A DNA stretch of 64,000 nt, taken from NCBI GenBank assembly GCA_013399855.1, contig VXAY01006159.1, forward strand, positions 62,001 through 126,000. The letters are read 5' to 3'. Position 1 is the first letter of the stretch, and each line of letters begins with the position of its first letter. Made by a program: the position numbers and the translations under genes. The notes under the pieces were generated by a model that saw nothing but the letters and a program-made list of their open reading frames with translations, was not told the origin of the DNA and searched no databases. Positions 11,760 through 23,314 of this stretch are shown here, one piece after another. This DNA is from Oxyruncus cristatus. Taxonomy: Eukaryota; Chordata; Aves; Passeriformes; Cotingidae.

Positions 11760-13430
11760 AGAATAAACCATCATCACCAAGTTAGCTGTGCATTATACAA
11801 CAGCCAGGCATACACAGCTAGAAGATTTTCCACTAACAATAATCAGCCATGCTAATACAGTGCTATGGGTAGAAGAGCAGACAGACTCAAGCCTAAAGGC
11901 AACTTGCTGATGTCACTGACAAGAATAAACCCCAAGACTTTTATTTTCTTCTCACTTCTATAGAAGAACCGTTACTGAGCAAGACAATGGGAGGACGATT
12001 TCACATGTTTCTGCACAAGGCATAATATAAGGACCTTCACAGACAAGTGTTTCAAAAGCTTTGATTCTCAAGCATCCTTAATGCTCTGTCAGTCAACTCG
12101 TAACACAGTGGACAGCACAGCACATATTCCTGGTTGCTTCATCACAGCCTTTTCCTACACCATACATGGCATAGGAAACCAGATCCATTGAGTTACTTAA
12201 CATCAGTCCCATACCACAGTGATGGGTCACACAACCACCAGTTAAACACATCAGGACCCTTCAGCCTGGAATAAAGAGCATGTAGCACCACACTGCTCAG
12301 GATTTCATGGACAGTGCACAGAGTTGTGCAGGACTGTTCACCACCTCTCCCAGCACAGGAGCTGGGCTTAAATAAGCAAAATCTCACATACTGAAGGCTC
12401 CAAAGAACTGGCTCCTCACACAAGCAGCAATTAGGCTGTAAAACTCGTTTCTCCTGGGCACTCTTGATGAAAGGCCTCCAGATAAAAATACACCTGAAGC
12501 TATTAAAGACAGACTGAATCACAATTCATAGCACCTGGAAGGAGCATTGCATGGAGACACTGACAGGCATTTTCCTGTGCTTACAACTCCTCCTGCTTAG
12601 CACTCTCTACCATCTGCAGGATGCACTACTTGTTTGGGCTTAATACAAGACATCCAATTTACCACAGGTTGCCACAAAAGTTTTCCTTAGTGTTTTTAAA
12701 CATTACCTGTTTCCACAACAATTCTATGGCAAGTGACCAGTGTGAAGTTCAGAAGCCAGAAAGCGACAAGATACAGACAGGACCAGTTCAATGCTCAAGG
12801 CGTACAAACCTGAGAAGCACATAAACATTTTGCAAACTCACTCTGTTCAGTACAGCTGTCCTATCCTCAGAAATACAAATATAGTTATCCACAATCACTT
12901 AGAGGGCAGGTACATTCGGGAAGCCCAAATGTTTCAATGAATGGTTTTATTAAGAGCCAGATCTGCCCACGTATTAAGTCCTACACCCTGGTACGCCACT
13001 GAAAGAATTCGGTGTTTTACAACACTGCATGCACGACTAGAAGATTGTCAGGAACCATTGTTTAAAACACTCAGCTGTTCTATCATTAGGAGATTACTAC
13101 ATACTCTGCAAGTCAGCCTAATAGTCTACTTAATCCTTAATCCCATTTTACAAGATCTAGACATACCACTATTCAATACCAGAACCCCACAGGACACCTA
13201 GTAATGCTAAACCACATAGAACACAGTAACAGGAAGAAAAAAAAAAAAAAAAGAAAACCAGACTTTGAGAGAAGGAATCAAATTCCTTCTTACATCCCTT
13301 CCACACACACAGACTTTTCCAGACTTCTGGGATACAGGGCATTGGGTAGTATTACAATTATTTTGGTTATTAGAGGACTGCTAGTGAAACACAGCACATT
13401 AATGTGTGGCATAAAAGCTCCCAGTCACTC
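11760..13430. other. unique sequence, nothing assigned
   Basis: No repeat family or RNA gene recognised apart from an A16 run at 13237-13252. A 109-codon minus-strand frame (12193-12522) is Cys-rich in translation but has no recognisable motif, start context or splice evidence. Confidence 0.4.
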
Positions 13431-13435
13431 TGTTC

Positions 13436-13815
13436 ACTCAGCCGGTGAGGCTCCAGCAGCTTTTCCAGGCCTGCAGCCTGGCTCTGCAGGACACAGGCCG
13501 CCTCTGCCCGAGCTGCTGCTGGCAGGCTCTCGCCCAGGCCCTGGTCAGAGGGTTGGTGTCACAGTTGCCATCAAGAGGCACAAAAAAAGGGATGCTCAGA
13601 TCGGCAACCTGGCACCAACCTAACGCATGCTCTGCTACTTCCCCCGCTGCAGGTTGCTGAACAGCTGAGCTGGCGGTTCGGGGCTATCTCAAAACACCCG
13701 CCTGCACGAAAATTCTCCAGAAAGACAAGATTCAGGAGCAGTTTCTTTAGGGATTACCACAGCTTGACTGAAAAACACTTTTATTAGCGACAGCGGCTCG
13801 GTGCACCACCCTTGT
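13436..13815. other. GC-rich, CpG-bearing segment (possible CpG-island edge)
   Basis: GC content and CpG frequency rise sharply compared with the flanks (CpGs in GCCGGTG, GCCGCC, CCCGAGC, CTCGCCC, GATCGGC, GGCGGTTCGGGG, ACCCGCC, AGCGACAGCGGCTCGG). GC-rich, CpG-bearing sequence resumes on the far side of the CR1 and the assembly gap at 15080-15265. A promoter-associated CpG island partly lost in the gap is possible but not demonstrated. Confidence 0.3.
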
Positions 13816-14323
13816 GTCCTGACTGCATCCAGCTCTGGAGTCCCCAAAACACAAGGGGCATTGACCTGTTCCAGCAAGTCCAGAGGAGGCCACCAAGTTG
13901 GTCAGAGTGATGGAGCATCTCTCCTATGAGGAAAGTCTGAATTAGGATTGTTCAGCCTGGGAAAGAGAAAGCTTCAGGGGTGACCTAATTGTGGCCTTCC
14001 AATACCCGAAGGAAACTTACAGGAAAGGTGGAGATAGACTATTTACAAGACAGTGTAGTGATAGGACAAGGGGGAATGGATTCAAACTCTAAGAGAGTAT
14101 GTTTAGATCAGATACTGGGAAAAAAGTCTTTACTGCGAGGGCAGGGAGGCACTGGAACAGGTTGCCCAAGGAAGCTGTGGATGTCCCATCCCGGGAAGCA
14201 TTCGAGGCCAGACTGGATGTAAACTCTGAGCAACCCGGTCTAGGGGGGGTTGAAACTAGATGATCTCTAAAGGTCTCTTCCAGCCCCGGCGACTCTGTGA
14301 TTCCATGACTCTCGCAGGGTGTC
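13815..14323 (+). mobile_element. CR1 LINE 3' end, plus strand, runs into gap
   Basis: Closely follows the CR1 3' consensus from the end of the reverse-transcriptase ORF into the 3' UTR: ACTGCATCCAGCTCTGGAG, CCAGAGGAGGCCACCAA, CTCCTATGAGGAAAG, TTGTTCAGCCTGGGAAAGAG, GTGATAGGACAAGGGGGAAT, GGCACTGGAACAGGTTGCCC, AACCCGGTCTAG, then TAGATGATCTCTAAAGGTCT and a terminal GATTCCATGACT. It is the best-preserved CR1 here along with the copy at 53.8 kb. It is 5' truncated, as is usual for CR1. The 3' terminal repeats and any boundary lie next to the gap. Confidence 0.93.
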
Positions 14324-15053
14324 NNNNNNNNNNNNNNNNNNNNNNNNNNNNNNNNNNNNNNNNNNNNNNNNNNNNNNNNNNNNNNNNNNNNNNNNNNNNN
14401 NNNNNNNNNNNNNNNNNNNNNNNNNNNNNNNNNNNNNNNNNNNNNNNNNNNNNNNNNNNNNNNNNNNNNNNNNNNNNNNNNNNNNNNNNNNNNNNNNNNN
14501 NNNNNNNNNNNNNNNNNNNNNNNNNNNNNNNNNNNNNNNNNNNNNNNNNNNNNNNNNNNNNNNNNNNNNNNNNNNNNNNNNNNNNNNNNNNNNNNNNNNN
14601 NNNNNNNNNNNNNNNNNNNNNNNNNNNNNNNNNNNNNNNNNNNNNNNNNNNNNNNNNNNNNNNNNNNNNNNNNNNNNNNNNNNNNNNNNNNNNNNNNNNN
14701 NNNNNNNNNNNNNNNNNNNNNNNNNNNNNNNNNNNNNNNNNNNNNNNNNNNNNNNNNNNNNNNNNNNNNNNNNNNNNNNNNNNNNNNNNNNNNNNNNNNN
14801 NNNNNNNNNNNNNNNNNNNNNNNNNNNNNNNNNNNNNNNNNNNNNNNNNNNNNNNNNNNNNNNNNNNNNNNNNNNNNNNNNNNNNNNNNNNNNNNNNNNN
14901 NNNNNNNNNNNNNNNNNNNNNNNNNNNNNNNNNNNNNNNNNNNNNNNNNNNNNNNNNNNNNNNNNNNNNNNNNNNNNNNNNNNNNNNNNNNNNNNNNNNN
15001 NNNNNNNNNNNNNNNNNNNNNNNNNNNNNNNNNNNNNNNNNNNNNNNNNNNNN
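14324..15053. other. assembly gap (730 N)
   Basis: Continuous run of N. It is flanked by a CR1 3' end on the left and a CA dinucleotide repeat plus GC-rich sequence on the right, a typical context for failed assembly. Any frames drawn through it are artefacts. Confidence 0.99.
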
Positions 15054-15074
15054 CACACACACACACACACACAC
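15054..15074. repeat. (CA)n microsatellite at gap edge
   Basis: At least ten CA units follow the gap directly. The true length is unknown because the left side is N. On its right the sequence becomes C-rich with CCGCCGCC. Confidence 0.95.
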
Positions 15075-15271
15075 AAAACCTTCCCCGCAGCCAACAGCAA
15101 CACCACCGCCGCCACCCCCAAAGTGATTGGGCATCATCATGAGCCCTGGAATAAATTACTCGACTGCCGTGCTCACAGTCAGCTCAGCAAAACAAGACTC
15201 GGGATGTCCGTGAGTTTATCTCCTAAACACCCTTGTCTGTACAGCAAAAATGTCTCTTCACCGGACGCATT

Positions 15272-15287
15272 AAAAAAAAAAAAAAAA
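15272..15287. repeat. A16 homopolymer
   Basis: Sixteen consecutive A residues in unique sequence; no retroposed body is recognisable upstream. Confidence 0.9.
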
Positions 15288-16203
15288 TCCTGAGCAAAGT
15301 AAGATTAATTCAGCTGGTCCCAGTGCGGCTCTAAATGACGAGTAGCACAGGTAGATTGCTGTGGAAGTTTTTTACCTAATATCAGCATGTCTCGTTTTTT
15401 GGATAGGCCACCGAATATCCAAGGCAACTAATCACCAGCCTGACCATGCCTCTAGGCCAGCACTGAGCACTTTTATTTAAGGTCCAGCAATTTTGCTTTG
15501 TTTAGAACATGTAGTGAGAAAGTTTATTTAGAGGCCTCTTTTGAATGCTTTTCAGCCATGGTTTATAAACTTTTAAGCTCCTAGATACCTTACTCATTTC
15601 CACAATCATCCCCATAATTGTTATCCTGGGTTTGTAACTCATCCCCCCTACCTTGGCTTTCTCTGAATTTTAATTCTGCGTCCCCTTCCTGTCTGCCAGA
15701 TAAATAACAGGACAGTGCGTGGTGACCAATTCATTTATTACTTTACCCAAAATTGGCTGCAGTGAAAGTTTCTATATTGATTTCTTTTCTCAACAATGTC
15801 TGTACATTTAACTATGCTGCATTTCCTTCCTTGCAGCAGTTCCTATCTACGCAGGCAAAAATACAGGTGCTTATGTCCTTTTTTCCTTTGTGGAGTGCAA
15901 AAAGTATTCCCTGTCCTAGGAATATGTAGAGCAATAGTCATACTGTTTGCTAGACAGTTGCCCCAGCAGGAGACTCAAGCAGTTTTGGTTTGCTTATTTT
16001 ATGAATTAGTATCTATGCTGTAGATACTACAACTGTCATATCCAGCTCTGATAGATCAGGATTTTTTTTTCTTTAGTGGCCACCATTTCTTCAGTCTCCC
16101 TGGAGATTGAAAACCTGTTCTTAAAACTACCTGGGCTTCTCAAAACTTTCTGCATGGCAGTGATTTCAGTGCCTGTGCTAAACCAAAGTTTAACAAGTCT
16201 TAC

Positions 16204-16285
16204 CCATATCTGTTCTTGCCTCATGTACATCGTGTTCTTTTGCAAACGGGTCACCCTCGTTCTCACAGTTAACTAGTTTGGCGTA
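16204..16285 (-). other. candidate coding exon, minus strand
   Basis: Minus strand: an excellent acceptor (TTTCTCTCCTCCTTTTAG) and donor (ATATGG|GTAAGA) bound 82 bases open from phase 0 to phase 1. The 27 residues begin YAKLVNCENEGDPFAKEHD and end HEARTDM: charged, hydrophilic and without low complexity, as in a real soluble protein. An upstream candidate (about 16438-16468, IALLPPFQQQ) would join it in phase 0. I do not recognise the family. It may be part of the same minus-strand gene as the candidates at 18.7, 19.0 and 22.2 kb. Confidence 0.33.
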
Positions 16286-16339
16286 CTAAAAGGAGGAGAG
16301 AAATTCCAGCTGATTATCAAGAGCCAGGAAGTTGTTGGA

Positions 16340-16362
16340 TTTTTGTTTTGTTTTGTTTTGTT
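16340..16362. repeat. (TTTTG)n microsatellite
   Basis: About four to five TTTTG units followed by a G4/T7 stretch. Confidence 0.9.
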
Positions 16363-17628
16363 GGGGTTTTTTTACAATAGTTGCATATTATCTGTGCTGC
16401 TGCTTTGGAGCTTCTGGGTATTTGGTACTGGAGAGGTCACCTGCTGCTGAAATGGAGGTAGGAGAGCAATTCCTGAAGACTTTGAATGCACAAGTGCTGG
16501 AAACAGGAGCTTCACTCTTAACACAGTCTCTTTGGTTTTGTTAATTGTCAGGAAGCTCAAGCAGGTTCACAACAACATTATCAGCTGTTTGTCATAAACA
16601 CACAAGAGAGATTTATAAATTAACCATGTGTGCAGGAATCTAGCTGTGACTTGCACCTCCCTGAAGATGGGGACCCCTTTTTAACCTTCATTTGGAAGTT
16701 TTTAAGTAGAAATTACACAGTATCCAGCCTCACATCCAAGAAACGCTGTACTTCAGGAAGTTAAATTCTGCAAATAGCCCGTGTCCCTATAACAGACAAA
16801 GCCCAAATGCTATATTTAACACCCTGTGAACTGGGAAATGGATAACCATACAGTTTGTGTCTACTCATGTTTCATTTTACAACTTGGGCATGATTTTATG
16901 TGCCTGCTTTATCAAAAAAGTAACTCAAGTACACTAAGGCATATCTATTATGATCATCTATTACACCATGAACCTGTTGAGACTCAAAGGCCAAGGCTGA
17001 CTCTCAGAATGCTGCTATTTGGTCCCCTACCTAGAGGCAAAACCAGCAGTTCAGACGATTAATATTGTCCCAACAGCTGAATGTGTCTTTGTGCATTTGT
17101 CAGAGATGGATACAAAGCTGCCAGCTGCTGCTGCCAGTAGAAATAGGAAGAGGAGGGCTGTTGGATATAACTGCTCCTTTGTGGGGACAGCAGTGGGTCG
17201 TATAGGAGTGGTGTCCAAGGCGTGTGTCTGGCACCCAGTCTCCAGCAGGGCTGGAGTTTATCAGTTACTCTAAACTAGTCTTTCAAAGGATGCTCATGCT
17301 TAAGTTATGTATACTTGAAAATTTTGCATAGCAATATTGAGCCATAACTGCGTAGTTACAATGATTATAACATCAATTTAGGTGAATATGGAAAGTTCAA
17401 ACAGAAATCAAAGGTTTATATTAAAAGCCACCGAAGATCTTGAAAGCATTGAAGAGAAAAATATCTACCCCTGTCACACAGTGCCTCCATTTTGATGCAC
17501 TAATATTTTGCACATACTTTGCAAAAGATGACAGAGATGCTGAACTTGAGGAAAAAAGTTAGGAAAAAATCCTTTTTTTTCTCACTAAGGCACTGATTCA
17601 GATTCTCCCTCATCAGTAGTGTCTGTTC

Positions 17629-17820
17629 TTATCTCAGCCAGAATGGATCTGTGCAGTCTCTGGCCTTGACTGGCTCTTGCAGCACCAGTTCCTGAGCTCC
17701 AGGTTCTTCTAAACCAAGTTGCCTAGAACAGCCCTGGTCCCTGGTCCTGGCCTGGCTCTGTAAGATGCTTCCAAGCCTGTCAGAGTTGTCTTTGGTGTAC
17801 AGGCTTCTGCTCTGCAGCTG
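17629..17820 (-). other. open minus-strand frame, GC-richer than flanks
   Basis: Sixty-three codons are open between an upstream TGA (17823-17821) and a TAA (17631-17629). The start lies beside acceptor-like ACAG/GCAG. The translation is rich in Gln, Arg, Leu and Glu and the third positions are GC-rich. No matching donor was found and its phase does not fit the neighbouring candidates, so a coding role is doubtful. Confidence 0.15.
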
Positions 17821-18639
17821 TCATGGATGATTGCTAATACACAGACTGCCCAATCCATAGACTGTTCAATCTGTCTGAGAAGAGATGGCAGGTACCAAAG
17901 ACAGCAGGCTATTTTTTAACTCTTGTGTTGAGAACATTTAAGAATTGCTAATCTCTCAAAGTGACAAGTTACAAGGCATGTCCTTTGTGTGTTTAAATTC
18001 AATACTTAAAAGCTATATCGAAGATTTGTCATCGTTTCAGTCTAGGCAGAACTCCTCCCAATTCCTTTTCCTGAAAGTCTTTTTACAGGTAGTTATGATT
18101 GGCCCACTTTTTTTGCTTGCGTGTGAGGAGATTAATGCACTTTTTGTTGCCATTGCACCTTTCTTAAAGGTGTCTTAAAGACGAGAGGTAGTCTATGAGA
18201 AACCAGAACACAAGCTGTCACTTGTGCCTATGCCAGGTCTCCCAATGAGGAAAAGTGTTCCTGTGGACAGAGACAGCTGTTCAAAAAGATTCATGTTTCA
18301 GTATTCCAGAAGAATGGATTCTTGAAGGATCCCCCATGTGCTTTATACAAGTGTCAAGCATCTGAGCATGTTATGGTACACATTGCAGCTTCCCGCTTTT
18401 GGACTGGCTTCTGCACATTCAGTGCATAACACAAAATGGAGTTCAAAATTTGAAAGAAAATTAGCTTATTTTGCCACTTTGTCCAACCAGACTTCTCCCT
18501 GTTATTTGTTCAAGGATCCACAAGAAGTTAATTGCACAGTTGTCATCCAGATCCAAGGCAAATGCCCCCCTTAAAAAAAAAATAATTATCCTTTATCTCG
18601 ATAGTCTTTCCAGACACATCCAACATCGGTCATGGAGAT

Positions 18640-18720
18640 TTAGCTCATTGCAGAGGGGTTGGAGTAGGTGACCTTTAGCGGTCCCCTCCAACCCAAACTA
18701 TTCTGTGATCCTATGACACT
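18640..18720 (+). mobile_element. CR1 LINE extreme 3' tail, plus strand
   Basis: The stretch reads GCAGAGGGGTTGGAGTAGGT, GACCTTTAGCGGTCCC, CTCCAACCCAAACTATTCTG and then TGATCCTATGAC. This is the hallmark CR1 3' UTR end with a decayed ATTCTATG-type terminal repeat. Only about 80 bases are recognisable; the 5' boundary is uncertain and may extend to about 18600. Confidence 0.85.
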
Positions 18721-18723
18721 TAC

Positions 18724-18755
18724 CCCTATCTTTGGATTCACCAAGGTGAGACATG
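18724..18755 (-). other. candidate 32-base microexon, minus strand
   Basis: Minus strand: very strong acceptor (CATTTCTTTTCTCCAG) and donor (AGGG|GTAAGT) only 32 bases apart. The frame entering at phase 2 is open (MSHLGESKDR) and matches the exit phase of the 18996-19065 candidate; it leaves at phase 1. It abuts the CR1 tail at 18640-18720, whose 3' end falls inside the would-be intron. Short length makes chance agreement easy. Confidence 0.22.
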
Positions 18756-18995
18756 CTGGAGAAAAGAAATGGGCAGTGTTGCACAGCTGCTGCCAAACAT
18801 CACGTCACAGTTCCATAATTAACACTGTATTTCAAGCAAAGAGTCAACTGTTCGATTACATAGGGAGAACAAAGCACATATCCTTGAAAACTGCTGCAAA
18901 CATTCCAAGTATCTGTTGTTATATCTACTAATTAGTTTATAGGTTGGGGTTTCAGAAGAAATGTAGGATATTGATACTATATTTTAAGGCCTTAC

Positions 18996-19065
18996 CTTTG
19001 CCCTGTCATGGCATCAGGAGCTTTATATAACAACACATCTTCAAAGATCCAAACTAAAGTACAAT
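18996..19065 (-). other. candidate coding exon, minus strand
   Basis: Minus strand: acceptor CTTTTTACTATTTCAG and donor CAAAG|GTAAGG are near consensus. The 70 bases are open only in the frame entering at phase 1 and leaving at phase 2, giving CTLVWIFEDVLLYKAP then DAMTGQ. The alternating hydrophobic pattern suggests beta-strands, but no family assignment is made. Entry phase fits a 31-base candidate at 20192-20222 and exit phase fits 18724-18755. Confidence 0.33.
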
Positions 19066-20191
19066 CTGAAATAGTAAAAAGCCAGATTCAGTGTTGTGAA
19101 ATTCCAGTAAGCACAGTTGATGGGAATGCAGTTTCCACTTAACATTCTGAGCAAAATAAGAACACATTCCAACAACCTGAAAGTCCTGAATAATGATCGC
19201 TCTCACAATATTATAGTGTTATTATGATTTGGTGTCCTTATTTTATATAAAAGAATATCAAAAAACGTAAATATCTTTCAAAGTTTTTTACACATTAATC
19301 AAGACACTTCAAAAACTGTGATACCAATTTAAAAGTATCAGCAGATGTAGAAAATATTTGCTGTGAAAATGCCTGAGTCTTAATAAAAAATCAAGCCAGA
19401 ATTTGTGAAACACTTCACAGATACAAAACACAAGAAAACTTTAGGAATATCAGGATATTTTTTGGTTGTTGTATAAACCCTGTTGTTTGTATGCCTTTTA
19501 TATCTATTTCTCAAAAGTAATTACTGCCAATAGTAACAACCTTCTACAACTCCCAATACTGCTATTTCTTGGTGTTTATGTTCTGGGGGAAGAACAAAAA
19601 ACTTTCAGACTCTCTCCTTAATTCCGTACCCACAATACTTGGCAATGTGTTACCGATGTGCGTTTATCTCTAACACTTAAAAAATAAGTAGCTTGAGCTC
19701 TCCAGGACAGTTGTCCCAGAGGAACATTCTTGCTATTGTAGCAGCGGTATTCTGTAGCAATATATTACTCTTAAACAAGCAACTTGTTAACAGTAGCCAA
19801 ACATTGCGTGCTTTGTATCCAATACGCTTAGAATCAAGAATAAAATACCACAGCTTCAGCACCAATTTTGGTTTCTTGTTGTTCATTGTCAGGTCTTTCC
19901 TTAAATCCCAGAGAAACGATCTCGCTTAGGGTGTTTCCCGAAGGCTGGCTGCGTAGTCTCCTGTTCCTGCCTCAAGCACTACAGACGTTTAGGCTGCCTG
20001 GCCTTTTACTCAACCAAGAAAGTGAGGTTGCCAGATAATCGTTCAGAGGGTAACACATCTAATCCTTCGGGAGGTCAAGTGAGGTGAGGAGAAAGGAGGA
20101 GGTGTGCAGTGCTAATGCTCTGCCAGGTCTGTCAATAGAAAGTCATTAGCATGTGTAGAACTATTTTAGTTCTCCAAAAGCAGAATAGTAC

Positions 20192-20222
20192 CTAAGTTGC
20201 ATTCATGAATTTGTGTGCTGAG
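20192..20222 (-). other. candidate short exon, minus strand
   Basis: Minus strand acceptor CTGCTTTTCCTGCGGGCAG and donor CTTAG|GTACTA. Thirty-one bases are open from phase 0 to phase 1 (LSTQIHECNL), compatible with the 18996-19065 candidate. Listed only because the phase fits; weak by itself. Confidence 0.15.
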
Positions 20223-22206
20223 CTGCCCGCAGGAAAAGCAGGTGGACCTGGTGCAAACTGTGTGTGAAGGGCAGAACTTTGGAAAGTTCAAAATCCTTTC
20301 CACGGGCAGTCTTTTAGATCTTGACAGCGTTAGTTCTGGTTTACCTTTTAGTGACAGTCGGTGGCAGTTGACTCAGTCGGTTCTTAGGTGCGACCAATGG
20401 TGTTTTGAATAAACAGAAAGATGGGACAGTTCTTCAGTGCTACACTCAAAATCTTGCTCTAGACAGAAAAGAACATCATACACCAAACTAAGAATTTGCT
20501 GTAAGTCCAGTGAATATTTAACAGTTTCATTGTCCAAGAGATCTGAGTAACTTGGGGGGTAGGGAGGAGGTAGGGGGGAAACCCAAAAAACCCAAAATAT
20601 TAATGCAATTTAACTTGTAATTCAGAAAAATTTTTAGCACTATCATTTTTTCCTGTGTGGTCTTTTGTGATGATAAAACTTTAGGGTCTAAGGGTGATGC
20701 ATAACCAATGATATATAACCATTGGGCAACCACTGAGCATCTCAAATTACAACTATGGGGTGTGAAATTCATGTTTCTGTAGATGCCGGGGACCACAGTC
20801 TTACTTTTAAAGTAATGGTGTAGTTTGCACTTTTACATTGCATGGGTGCCCATCACTGGGCATGTCACACAGTCTGAGACAGTGCACAGTGATTTCTGAA
20901 TGTATGTGAACATAACTGGACCCTCCCTAGATAATGGCACGAATGGAGCTACTTCATACTTGCACCTTGGTCAAATTCTGATCTAAGCAATTGTCAAAAC
21001 ATGAAAAACTATTATCCTTACATATGTAACACATGTCTCGAACCATTGTTTTTCTGGAGTCTGCCTAAAGAGACTATGAAGAACATCAGTCCTGTTCAGT
21101 AATCCGTCTTCATAAATGCATATCTCCCATCTCAGAAATGCTATACCTATAAATCTCCAAAGTTACCTGAATTAGTTGAATTATGATGCAAGACTGTGTA
21201 TTACAAACTTTAGTCACTTTTCCATACCCTGTCAGCTTAGGGACCCATGATTTCCACTGTTTCCTACATGTCTTAAAATACCCCCAGTACAATAATCGAA
21301 GGTGCAGTCTTCACAATCCCAGTGGTACAGAGCTATTCTTGCAGGTATGCAGTCCATTGCCGTAGGTGATTGTATTGTATGCAGCACAGCTTTCCACAGG
21401 AAATATTTTGTACCTGGGTGATTCACCTTTTCTTCTTAGAACACTCAAAATTCTGTATTTTTAAAAATACAGAAAGCTTCATCCAAGACAAACACATACA
21501 CACAGACAATTTTTTTTAGGAACATCAATATGCGTGGATTAGTAAGAACTAATCTGTCTTCACACCAAGAAAAAGCTTTTCTCTTGCTTAGAGATAAATC
21601 CTTTAGGTTGGATCCTTTGTCTCCTATTACCCTGCTCTTGTTTTTAAAATCAGCCTTAACATTTGAGTTAAGAGTAGTATGGCTTTCAGTTTTCCTGTAT
21701 GTATGTAGCTTAATAAAATTATGCAGTAAAGAAAACTAAGGGATATGCAGCTTAGAGTGTGAACACATTAGGAAGGGATTGTTTACACTGTGCTGTGGAA
21801 ACTAAACCAAGCAAGTATTATTAATAGTTATCTAAGTTAGTCAGGCTAAAGCGTTTCCCTCAGTATGAGTTTCTGAGGATATCCAGGATTATTAGCTGCA
21901 TTTCTGTTTCGTGAACTCTTTACATTGAAGTACATACTACTGCGAAAACTACTTAGTAAGAAAATTTACTTTATATTATTAGATATCTTTATTAATCCTC
22001 CACCTGTTTTTGTTTTGATTTGATTCCAGCTCTTCTTTGCAACAAACAGCTAAATATTTATATTTTAATCCAAATAACAATCTCCACTTATAAGATATTA
22101 ATTACCATCATGTGTTATATGGGTAACTTGGTTTTCCAAGTTAAAGCAACCCCAGTTCCATTAAAGTAGTTTAAGCACAGATGGATCTCAGTCAGTTTTC
22201 CTCAGT
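20223..22206. other. unique sequence, nothing assigned
   Basis: AT-rich DNA with no recognised transposon. A GGGGGG-containing pyrimidine/purine patch lies at 20552-20590. Frames around 21.1-21.4 kb are short and unsupported. Confidence 0.4.
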
Positions 22207-22488
22207 TCAAAACACTCTTCCTTTTTGATATCTCTTTGATCTCTGTTTGTCTCTCAAAATTCTCCCTGGATAGCTGCTTGAATATCCAGCTTCTTTGTTT
22301 CTTAGCACTTCATACTCCTCCTCTGCCCACTCGACCAGAATAGCCCTCTGAACTGTGCAGGTCACAGCCTGTGCCAGGTGTTCAATCTTTTTCTGCATCA
22401 TATTATCTTCTGAGGCAGCATCCAGGCTCGTCCCATAGTTCCACCAGGACAGCAGACTATCCCCAAGGATCAGGCTGCTCTTTGGTGT
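22207..22488 (-). CDS. putative coding exon of an unidentified coiled-coil-like protein
   Basis: This is the best protein-coding candidate in the window. On the minus strand a good acceptor (CCTCACCTTTACAG) at 22490-22489 is followed by 93 open codons to a TGA at 22207. The translation starts TPKSSLILGDSLLSWWNYG, continues with an Asp/Glu/Lys-rich helical stretch (MMQKKIEHLAQAV, then VEWAEEEYEVLRNKE) and ends in a basic tail. Codon third positions are GC-rich (CTG, GCC, GTG, TGC, GTC, GAG), unlike the surrounding AT-rich DNA. Either this is a terminal exon or a donor is used earlier (AGGA|GTATGA or AGA|GTGTTT). The style resembles ciliary or testis coiled-coil proteins, but I cannot name a family. 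Confidence 0.42.
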   Translation of the reverse strand, partial: TPKSSLILGDSLLSWWNYGTSLDAASEDNMMQKKIEHLAQAVTCTVQRAILVEWAEEEYEVLRNKEAGYSSSYPGRILRDKQRSKRYQKGRVF

Positions 22489-23264
22489 CTGTAAAGGTGA
22501 GGCATAAGCAGTCAGTTCCTTTTATCCTTTTGTCAAACTGGTAGGGGCTTTGTCAGAAACATTGTCCCAGTATCACACCTCTGTCTCAGTTTTCCCTTTT
22601 TGTTTCCATGTGTGTTTGTTCTGGGTCTGACTGTTTCCTTACTATAGTATTTCCTACCACTGCATATGCACATTGGAGTACTTTTCCACTTCTGTTCGCT
22701 TTGTCATCCCCTTTTTGCCACTTTTACCAAAGAAGAATATTTGACAGTAAATGCTGACCAAAAAAAAAGTAGCTTTTACAGCTTCTGAGCCACCCATTCT
22801 CATGATTTTTTGTTTGTTTATCTTGTTTACCAAACTATATCCATTTTTGTGTCCAGGACATCCACTACAAGGTCTTAAAATGCACTCTAATCCTAATTTA
22901 AGGCCTGTCTCTACTACGCACAAAACTTAGAACAGAGGCTGACAGCTTTTTCTGCTTCTAATACATCTCCGCTTTCTTTTGGCTTGTGATCAGTTACCAG
23001 ATGATACAATCTTTCAAAATCTGGTCCTCCTTTTAAAGCTCATACTGTGTTACACACACACTCATAGTTGCTGCTGCAGGAACGGGCTGATTTGGACAAA
23101 TCTGTACCTCACAGTACAGCAGGGAGACTGAATATGCCATTCCCTCAGCTCAGCCATTTCTTCTGAAAAAGAGAGGAGGACGGATGTTTCTAGGAGCAGG
23201 GTGGGCATGTCAAGTAAGAGGTCGGATTTGGTTTTCTCCTTCCTTGATTCTCCTGTCAGTTTAC

Positions 23265-23314
23265 CTGGTTTTGTCCTTTACAGGTAAGCCATAATAAAAC
23301 CACTCTGTAATCGG
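23265..23314 (-). other. candidate coding exon, minus strand
   Basis: Minus strand: acceptor CTCCTTTCTCCTGACCCAG and donor ACCAG|GTAAAC bound 50 bases. Two frames are open. One enters at phase 0 (PITEWFYYGLPVKDKT), matching the exit of the 23662-23727 candidate. The other enters at phase 1 and leaves at phase 0, matching the 22207-22488 exon. The ambiguity shows the limit of the evidence. Confidence 0.28.

Noticed and set aside
12193..12522. A 109-codon minus-strand frame
   Set aside because: No motif, splice sites or codon bias, and length is within chance expectation for 64 kb.
14089..15293. Several frames of 280-330 codons on both strands
   Set aside because: They consist almost wholly of N from the assembly gap, plus CR1 and CA-repeat ends.
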